Below, one piece after another: positions 37,865 to 42,752 of a stretch of 42,752 nt of DNA (position 1 is its first letter; every line of letters begins with the position of its first letter). The DNA is from Methylobacterium variabile. Its GTDB lineage: Bacteria; Pseudomonadota; Alphaproteobacteria; Rhizobiales; Beijerinckiaceae. Below the pieces are notes generated by a model, which was not told the DNA's origin, made no database searches, and saw only the letters and a program-made list of their open reading frames with translations. The DNA lies in NCBI RefSeq assembly GCF_001043975.1, contig NZ_LABY01000107.1, positions 1 through 42,752 of the forward strand. The letters are read 5' to 3'. The translations under genes were made by a program, and so were the position numbers.

Positions 37865-38343
37865 GGTATCTCCTCCAGCCTCTTCGTGTCCGGACCGGGC
37901 TCCCGTCCGGTTGCGGGAATTCGGGGCGCGCAACCCCGTCGCCGGCCGCGGGGATGCGGCCGGCACACTCGTCTCGGGCGAATCGTCTCGAGATGGTGAC
38001 TGAGCGGGCGGTCCGAAGATCACCGGAGGGTTCGTCGTCGCCCGCCGGTCCGGATCGCCGTGTCGGGACCGACTATGCGGGCGCCCGAACAGGAAGGAAA
38101 ACTGAAAAAACTTTGTCCCTCCTTCAAAAATTTGGAACGCGGCGCGGCCAGAACCCTCGGGGCTCGACCGAAAGCGGTAGGCGGCTGCGCCTTCTGCCGA
38201 TACGGCCCAGTCAAGGCTTTGCCGTATCGGCAGTATTGAACAGAAAAGCGGGAAAACTTATCGAATGTGATCAGCGGTTCCGGGCGCGCCGGATATGCAT
38301 CGGCCCCAAGATGCAGCGGGTCGGAACCGGGGGGAGACCGCTC
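37865..38343. other. Divergent promoter region upstream of sga
   Basis: This 479-base gap separates sga (minus) from the small plus-strand gene at 38344. It contains an A/T-rich patch (38090-38140), an imperfect dyad ttcaaaaatttggaa at 38123-38137 with the T-N11-A pattern of LysR-type regulators, and a 13-bp inverted repeat at 38194-38233. In M. extorquens the LysR-type activator QscR controls sga, so one of these may be its site; that is inference. No gene was found in the gap. Confidence 0.55.
38194..38233. promoter_or_regulatory. 13-bp perfect inverted repeat, candidate operator upstream of sga
   Basis: ctgccgatacggc at 38194-38206 is exactly mirrored by gccgtatcggcag at 38221-38233, with a 14-base spacer. 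It lies 330 bases upstream of the sga start and 110 bases before the divergent gene at 38344. It could bind a dimeric regulator or form a transcript hairpin; its 27-base centre-to-centre spacing fits multiple helical turns poorly to well depending on the factor, so this is undecided. Confidence 0.6.
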
Positions 38344-38658
38344 ATGATTGCGAGCAGCGTGGGCTCAGGGTTCACACGCGCACGGCCGCGCACGGTGCGG
38401 CGCTGGCCGACCTACAACCTGTTTCGCCGGCGCGAGGAGCCGGACCTGATCTGCGCGGTCCCGAACGACTTCCCGGTGCCGGCCTTCGTCAGCGGCGAGG
38501 CCTGGACCTATGCCGGCAGCATCAGCGCCCCGTCCGAGGCGCCGGCCGGCTTCTCGGCCGAGGCGGCGGAGCACGGCGCGGAGATCTGCGGCTTCCACCT
38601 GTTCCACGTGCTGCCGGCCGCGGCAGTGCCGGATCAGGCCTGGCGCGCGGCCGGATAA
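38344..38658 (+). CDS. Hypothetical protein divergent from sga
   Basis: I do not recognise this 104-residue protein. It starts MIASSVGSGFTRARPRTVRR, continues with a Tyr/Phe-Asn-Leu-Phe-Arg-Arg segment (PTYNLFRRREEPDL), then a neutral globular-looking core (PNDFPVPAFVSGEAWTYAGS). It ends in an Ala-rich part with GAEICGFHLFHVLP. No signal peptide or membrane segment is clear. ATG 38344 has a purine-rich GGGGGGAGA about 6 bases upstream. Its position, divergent from sga across a region with a 13-bp inverted repeat, hints at shared regulation with methylotrophy genes, but this is inference. The frame's GC pattern and ribosome-binding site support a real gene. Confidence 0.6.
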   Translation: MIASSVGSGFTRARPRTVRRWPTYNLFRRREEPDLICAVPNDFPVPAFVSGEAWTYAGSISAPSEAPAGFSAEAAEHGAEICGFHLFHVLPAAAVPDQAWRAAG

Positions 38659-38731
38659 GCTTTTCGCGAGAACCATGGCCGGGGTCTGCGCATTGTACCG
38701 GCAAGACATGCCTCGCACCGGAGACCCGGAG

Positions 38732-39022
38732 ATGCTTCTCAAGACCGTGATCGCGGCCGGCCTCGTGCTGGCCGGCTCCGCCGCCGCCCGCGCCGAAGGC
38801 ACCACCCTCGACCAGGCCGGAATCCCGGCCCTCGACGTGCCGGGCTTCGCCGAGAGCGTGCCGGCCGGCATGCCGATGTTCGCCGCCCTGCCCCGGATGG
38901 CGCCGGGCGCCGAGGTCGACATCCGCAGCGTCGACGTCAGCGGCCTCGTCGCCTTCGGGCCGTCCTTGCCGCAGATGATCGACCCGAACGCCGACATCGC
39001 CACCGGCTCACTGCGGAAATAA
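38732..39022 (+). CDS. Small secreted protein of unknown function
   Basis: The 96-residue product has a signal peptide (MLLKTVIAAGLVLAGSAAA with a cleavage site near residue 22 at ARA-EG). The mature chain of about 75 residues is Pro/Ala/Asp-rich (GIPALDVPGFAESVPAGMP) and I do not recognise it. It lies 73 bases after the gene at 38344 on the same strand and is probably co-transcribed. ATG 38732 is preceded by GGAG. A 7-bp hairpin with loop gtt follows its stop at 39031-39047. Confidence 0.65.
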   Translation: MLLKTVIAAGLVLAGSAAARAEGTTLDQAGIPALDVPGFAESVPAGMPMFAALPRMAPGAEVDIRSVDVSGLVAFGPSLPQMIDPNADIATGSLRK

Positions 39023-39030
39023 CGACAGTC

Positions 39031-39079
39031 GCGGCTCGTTGAGCCGCCGAACAACGCGGCCGGGGTGCCTCGCCCCGGC
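39031..39079. terminator. Two stem-loops between convergent genes
   Basis: gcggctc/gagccgc (39031-39037 and 39041-39047, loop gtt) and gccgggg/ccccggc (39059-39065 and 39073-39079) lie between the convergent genes ending at 39022 and 39083. Neither has a T-run. They may end transcription on both strands. Confidence 0.45.
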
Positions 39080-39082
39080 GCG

Positions 39083-39892
39083 TCAGCCGCTGAGCGCCGC
39101 GACCCGTGCCGCGGCCTCGAACTCCCCGCGCCGCCCGCCGAGGCGCGCCTCGGCCTCCGCGTCCCGGCCCCACACCTCGGCCTGGAAGGTCTCGTCGACA
39201 TGGGCCGCGGCCCAGGCCTCCTGCGGCGTCAGCCGGCCGTGCAGGACGGCGAGCGCGATCAGCACCGAGCCGGTCAGCGTCGTCATCGAGTGCAGGGCGG
39301 CGAGCGCCGTCGGGCTCTCCACCGCCTCGACGGCGCGGCGCACCGCCTCGAGCGACGCCTCCGGCTGGGCGACGTGCATCACCCCCTCGCTCAGCCCCTC
39401 GCTCAGCATGAACCGGGCGCCCAGGGCCTCGTGGACCCAGGCCAGCACCGGGTCCCAGGCCGCGGCCTGCGCCGCCACCAGGCGCGCCGGGTCGCCGGCC
39501 CGGTAGACGACGAGGTCGGAGCCCGCATAGGCCGCGAGGTCGTCCACCACCGCGTCCCGCCGCTCGGCCACCCCGTCGAGGGCCGAGTTGACGAGGCGGG
39601 TGAGCGGCATCCGCGCCGGGTCGATGAACTCGCCCTGCGCCCCCCACTCCTCCGCCAGGGCCTCCGCCAGAGCCGCCTGCGGCACCGCGAGGCGTCGGCG
39701 GGCGGGGGTATGGGCCGGGCGGCCGTCGAGGACGAGGCGGTAGCCGTCCTCGGCCGGCGCGACGCCGGCCTCCTTGTAGAAGCGCTTCGGCAGCGCAGGC
39801 TTGGTGGCTTGGCGGGCGGCGCGCACCGGGTCGTAGGGCGCGTCGGGATCCCCGAGCCAGTCGCGGGTCACGTCGTTGGTCATGGTCGTCAA
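39083..39892 (-). CDS. ATP12-family chaperone for F1-ATPase assembly
   Basis: ATP12 proteins bind the F1 alpha subunit and help assemble ATP synthase; alphaproteobacteria and mitochondria share the family. The 269-residue product has the family segments KRFYKEAGV, GYRLVLDGRPAHTPARR, EFIDPARMPLTRLVNSALD and an acidic SDLVVYRAGDPARLVAAQAA. The conserved C-terminal helices include EAWAAAHVDETFQAEVWG. ATG 39892 is taken, with an alternative at 39883. It lies 34 bases downstream of the HAD phosphatase gene on the same strand, a common pairing. Confidence 0.93.
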   Translation of the reverse strand: MTTMTNDVTRDWLGDPDAPYDPVRAARQATKPALPKRFYKEAGVAPAEDGYRLVLDGRPAHTPARRRLAVPQAALAEALAEEWGAQGEFIDPARMPLTRLVNSALDGVAERRDAVVDDLAAYAGSDLVVYRAGDPARLVAAQAAAWDPVLAWVHEALGARFMLSEGLSEGVMHVAQPEASLEAVRRAVEAVESPTALAALHSMTTLTGSVLIALAVLHGRLTPQEAWAAAHVDETFQAEVWGRDAEAEARLGGRRGEFEAAARVAALSG

Positions 39893-39926
39893 GATAGGGC
39901 CTGACGGCGGTGGTTGCGAGGCGTCG

Positions 39927-40589
39927 TCAGGCGGTCGCGATCCGCGCGAGCAGGGCGGATTCGAGCTCGGCGAAGCTGTCGACGATGGCGTGCGCCCCGG
40001 CCGCGTTCAGGGCCTGCGGGGTGTGGTAGCCCCACGCCACCCCGAGGGCGGTGACGTGGGCGCCGCGGGCCATCACCATGTCGTAGGTCGAGTCGCCGAT
40101 CATCACCGTCCGGGCGGGCTCGGCGCCGGTCTCGGCCATCGCCTGCTCGAGCATCGCCGGATGGGGCTTCGAGGGGGCGTCGTCGGCGGTCTGCACGGTC
40201 GAGAACCAGCCGTCCCAGCCGTGCACGGCGAGCAGGTGGTCGACGCCGCGGCGGGACTTGCCGGTGGCGATGCCGAGCTGCACCTTCGGCTCGCGGTTGA
40301 GGCGCGACAACAGCGCCGCGGCCCCCGGAAACAGGGCCTCGCGGATCTCGGCCCGGGCCCGCAGCCGGCTGAAGGCCTGCTTGTAGGCCTCCGACAGGGC
40401 GACCACCGGCCCGTCCGCCCCGACGAGGGCGGTGAAGGCCTGCGGCAGCGACAGGCCCACCACCGAGAGGGAGCGCTCCCGCGTCGGCGCCGGCAGACCG
40501 ACCGCCGCGAACGCCTCGGCTTGCGCCGCCACGATCATGTGCTGGCTGTCGACGAGGGTGCCGTCGACGTCGAAGACGATCAGGATCAT
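39927..40589 (-). CDS. HAD-superfamily hydrolase (subfamily IA phosphatase)
   Basis: This 220-residue protein is a HAD phosphatase of the phosphoglycolate-phosphatase/GPH-like type. The nucleophile Asp7 and acid Asp9 are in MILIVFDVDGTLVDSQ. A four-helix cap follows (about 15-85). Motif II is IATGKS, motif III Lys is in APSKPHP, and motif IV is MIGDSTYDMVMA. The substrate is not decided by sequence; phosphoglycolate or a related sugar phosphate is possible. ATG 40589 is chosen as the first residue of the fold; a longer frame runs to 40679. It stands just upstream of the ATP12 gene, 34 bases apart, probably in one transcript. Confidence 0.88.
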   Translation of the reverse strand: MILIVFDVDGTLVDSQHMIVAAQAEAFAAVGLPAPTRERSLSVVGLSLPQAFTALVGADGPVVALSEAYKQAFSRLRARAEIREALFPGAAALLSRLNREPKVQLGIATGKSRRGVDHLLAVHGWDGWFSTVQTADDAPSKPHPAMLEQAMAETGAEPARTVMIGDSTYDMVMARGAHVTALGVAWGYHTPQALNAAGAHAIVDSFAELESALLARIATA

Positions 40590-40635
40590 GGATCTCGGGG
40601 CCCGCCTCGCTCTGCCCGGGCGCGGCCCGCGCCGC

Positions 40636-40995
40636 TCAGGGCCTGGCGCGGGCCGGCTGACCCGGCTGGATCCGCTCATAGCCCAGGCGGCAGCGGATCA
40701 GGAAGCGGCGGCGCGCGCCGCCCTTCAGGCTCCGCCGCTGCGAGGCGCGGTTGCAGGCGGCGTAGCTCGGCCGGCGGCGGCGCGGCTGGGCGGCGCGCTC
40801 GGGGGCCGCGGGTCTCGCCTCCGTTGCCCGCCCGTCCGCGGGCCGGCCGTCCGGGCGCGCCGCGGCGGGCGTCGCCGGGGCGGCCGGCTCGGGCCGCGTC
40901 GGGGCGGCGGGAGCCGGCTGGGCCTGCGCCGCGGCGGGGGTCGCGACGGCGAGGAATCCGATCAGGCCGAGGCTTGCGATCGCGGCGGGGGTCAT
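40636..40995 (-). CDS. Secreted PsiF-repeat-like protein
   Basis: The 119-residue product has a signal peptide (MTPAAIASLGLIGFLAVATP, then AAAQAQ, with cleavage near residue 24). A long Ala/Pro/Arg/Asp low-complexity linker leads to a C-terminal Cys-containing segment, SYAACNRASQRRSLKGG and ARRRFLIRCRLGYE. The last part resembles the PsiF repeat (Cys, Ala, LKG, AR, F, Cys spacing). PsiF-type proteins are periplasmic and of unknown function, in E. coli phosphate-starvation induced. The ATG at 40995 is preferred. A 14-bp tandem repeat lies upstream at 41092-41133. Confidence 0.65.
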   Translation of the reverse strand: MTPAAIASLGLIGFLAVATPAAAQAQPAPAAPTRPEPAAPATPAAARPDGRPADGRATEARPAAPERAAQPRRRRPSYAACNRASQRRSLKGGARRRFLIRCRLGYERIQPGQPARARP

Positions 40996-41091
40996 CTGGC
41001 TGGTCTCACTCCGGACGGGTCGCGGACCCGCGCTGGCGCCGTGATCGCGGCGGCCAGATCGAGAATAAGGCGCCCGCCCCTCCTGCCAAGG

Positions 41092-41133
41092 GTTCTTGGC
41101 AAGGGTCTCTTGGCAAGGGTCTCTTGGCAAGGG
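41092..41133. repeat. Three tandem 14-bp repeats upstream of the PsiF-like gene
   Basis: Units gttcttggcaaggg (41092-41105) and two exact copies of tctcttggcaaggg (41106-41119, 41120-41133) lie head to tail. Each contains a cttggcaa stretch, and gccaag at 41085-41090 pairs with cttggc in the first unit. They fall between the pseudouridine synthase and PsiF-like genes and could be a copy-number-variable leader. Confidence 0.9.
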
Positions 41134-41159
41134 TTGAGGCGGAACGAGTTGCCGGAGCG

Positions 41160-42443
41160 TCACGCCTCCGGCGCCTCCACGATCGGGTCGTAGCGCGCGG
41201 CGTCGAAGCCGAGCAGGTTCCAGCTCTGCGCCATGTGGGGCGGCAGCGGCGCAGTCACGTCGATGGGCTTGGCTGTGCGCGGGTGCGGGATGACGATGCG
41301 CCGGGCGAGCAGGTGCAGGCGGTTCTGCAGGCCGCCGGGCAGCTCCCAGTTCTCGATATCGAAGTATTTCGGGTCGCCGACGAGCGGGTGGCCGATATGC
41401 GCCGCGTGGGCGCGCAGCTGGTGCGTGCGCCCGGTGACCGGCTTCAGCGACAGCCAGGCGAGCTTCTGGCCGGCCTGGTCGACCACGGCATAGTAGGTGA
41501 GCGCGTGGCTCGCCCCCTCGTCGCCGTGCTTGGCGACCCGCATGCGGGCATCCGCGTCGCCGATCTCCTCCTTGGCGAGGTAGGTCGAGATCCGGCCCTG
41601 GCGCACCTTCGGCACCCCGGCGGCGAGTGCCCAGTAGATCTTGCGCGCCGCCCGCGACCGGAAGGTCTTGGCCAGCGTCGCGGCGGCGAGGCGGGTCTTG
41701 GCGACGATCAGGCAGCCCGCCGTGTCCTTGTCGAGGCGGTGGACGAGGCGGGGCTTCTGCCCGTCCTTGTCGCGCATCGCCTCGAGCAGGCCGTCGACGT
41801 GGCGGGTGGTGCCGGATCCCCCCTGCACGGCGAGGCCGAAGGGCTTGTTGAGCACCATCATGTCCTGGTCCTCGTAGAGGATCAGGGAGCGCAGGAAGGC
41901 CAGGTCTCCCTCCGCCCGGGCGGAGCCCGGGGCCGGTGGCCGCGCCTCCAGGCTCAGGGGCGGAACCCGCACGCTGGCGCCGGGCTCGACCCGGTCGGCG
42001 GCCTTGGCGCGCTTGCCGTTGACCCTGAGCTCGCCCTTGCGCACCAGGCTCTGGATGCGGGTGAAGGGCAGCTGCGGGAACCGCGCCGACAGGAAGCGGT
42101 CGATGCGCATCCCGGCCTCGTCGGGCGTCACCTCCAGGGTCTGCACCCCGGTGGCGAGCGCCTCGGCGGTCGCCTCGCGCAGCGCCCGCCGGGTCGGCGG
42201 CCTGGGAGCCGCTGGCGCGCGCGGCGGCGCTTCGGCGTCGGCCGGGCGCTCGTCGCGGCGCGGCCGGCCCGACGGACGGTCCTCGGGGGCGCTGCGGGTC
42301 GGGGCGCGGGGGGCGGTCCTCGCGGCAGGCCGGGCGTCGGCCCGCGGCTTCTCGGACCTCGGCTTGGCGGGCGATTTGGCGGACGGCTTGGCCGGAGCGC
42401 GGCGCGGCGCCGCGTCCTGCTCCCAGGGGGCAGCGTCGCTCAT
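41160..42443 (-). CDS. RluA-family pseudouridine synthase with N-terminal extension and S4 domain
   Basis: This enzyme converts uridine to pseudouridine in RNA, most likely 23S rRNA. The 427-residue protein has a low-complexity Pro/Ala/Lys/Arg N-terminus (about 1-95), an S4 RNA-binding domain (about 108-165, with MRIDRFLSARFPQLP and RKGELRVNGKR), and the RluA catalytic domain. The catalytic Asp is D238 in HRLDKDTAGCLIV. The KPVTGRTHQLRAHAAHIGHP and HPLVGDPKYF motifs follow. It resembles RluC-type enzymes, but the exact site is not given. I chose ATG 42443 (MSDAAPWEQDAAP); the frame stays open to 42599, where sequence quality is uncertain. Confidence 0.88.
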   Translation of the reverse strand: MSDAAPWEQDAAPRRAPAKPSAKSPAKPRSEKPRADARPAARTAPRAPTRSAPEDRPSGRPRRDERPADAEAPPRAPAAPRPPTRRALREATAEALATGVQTLEVTPDEAGMRIDRFLSARFPQLPFTRIQSLVRKGELRVNGKRAKAADRVEPGASVRVPPLSLEARPPAPGSARAEGDLAFLRSLILYEDQDMMVLNKPFGLAVQGGSGTTRHVDGLLEAMRDKDGQKPRLVHRLDKDTAGCLIVAKTRLAAATLAKTFRSRAARKIYWALAAGVPKVRQGRISTYLAKEEIGDADARMRVAKHGDEGASHALTYYAVVDQAGQKLAWLSLKPVTGRTHQLRAHAAHIGHPLVGDPKYFDIENWELPGGLQNRLHLLARRIVIPHPRTAKPIDVTAPLPPHMAQSWNLLGFDAARYDPIVEAPEA

Positions 42444-42752
42444 GTCGCGACCGAAGGTGGCCGGGCCCGCCGCGCGCTCGGCGGCGTCGCGCGCCGTGTT
42501 GCGCGGTCCGGTGCGGGCCCGCGGCGGGCGGCCCCGGGCTGGTCCGCCCCGGCCGGGCCGCGCCCGCCCCGGACCCCCCCGGTAGGGGGGGCTCGTCATG
42601 CGCCCGCCCGTCGCACCCCGGGCGGCGCCCCCCCCCCCCCCCCCCTCACCCTCCCGGGGGCCTCGCCCAAAACCTTCGGGGTCTTCCCCCAGGGAACCCC
42701 CGGGGGCACCCCCCCCGGCGGCCCCGGGCTGGCTCGGCGGAGGCGGCGGGGC
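42444..42752. other. Edge region with homopolymer and low-complexity sequence
   Basis: This 309-base end contains an 18-C run (42628-42645) and very GC-rich low-complexity sequence. The pseudouridine synthase frame extends in to 42599. I see no other gene. Sequence quality here is doubtful, so the true start of that gene and anything to the right cannot be judged. Confidence 0.6.

Overview
This window looks like chromosomal DNA of a high-GC methylotrophic alphaproteobacterium, most likely Methylobacterium or Methylorubrum. The main reason is the serine-cycle cluster at 27796-37864, all on the minus strand in the order sga-hprA-mtdA-fchA-mtkA-mtkB-ppc-mclA, the arrangement known from Methylobacterium/Methylorubrum extorquens. 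Coding DNA is very GC-rich: 46 of 60 bases are G or C at 9001-9060. The genus is an inference from gene content and order; no database search was possible.

Layout. The left edge (1-87) holds the start of a probable IS630-type transposase. Then come mutS (minus) and maeB (plus, divergent), followed by a small metallophosphoesterase that converges on maeB. From about 6500 to 8000 the DNA becomes AT-richer and carries a two-gene cassette: a GNAT-like protein and a 102-residue protein of unknown function. A secreted His/Arg-rich small protein and the helicase gene hrpB follow. Next are a DUF2975 membrane protein with a Xre/YozG-type regulator, a lipoprotein with degenerate aspartyl-protease-like halves and a PDZ domain, and a PAS-PAS-PAS-GGDEF-EAL protein. 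On the minus strand lie aroA, cmk and an ABC-F ATPase.

The middle (about 20000-23200) holds a FYDLN-type acidic zinc-ribbon protein, three tRNA-Ala(GGC) genes with a recognisable promoter and terminator, an AT-rich gap, an IS5-derived reading frame with an unusual tail, and an alpha/beta-hydrolase pseudogene with three lesions. A two-gene RND efflux operon (adaptor and pump) follows.

The serine-cycle cluster covers C1 assimilation from methylene-H4F/H4MPT chemistry (mtdA, fchA) through serine-glyoxylate aminotransferase (sga), hydroxypyruvate reductase (hprA) and PEP carboxylase (ppc) to malate thiokinase (mtkAB) and malyl-CoA lyase (mclA). The lyase returns glyoxylate to sga and yields acetyl-CoA. 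Most gaps between its genes contain a stem-loop, and three share a palindromic core related to CCTCTCCCC/GGGGAGAGG. A 13-bp perfect inverted repeat lies in the divergent promoter region upstream of sga. Divergent from sga are two small genes I do not recognise.

The right end has an ATP12-type F1-ATPase assembly chaperone, a HAD phosphatase, a PsiF-like secreted protein and an RluA-family pseudouridine synthase. The last about 130 bases contain an 18-C homopolymer and look like poor-quality or contig-edge sequence. I did not see a clear new multi-gene system. The best candidates for something undescribed are the low-GC cassette at 6707-7689, the hairpin punctuation of the serine-cycle cluster, and the divergent unknown genes beside sga.
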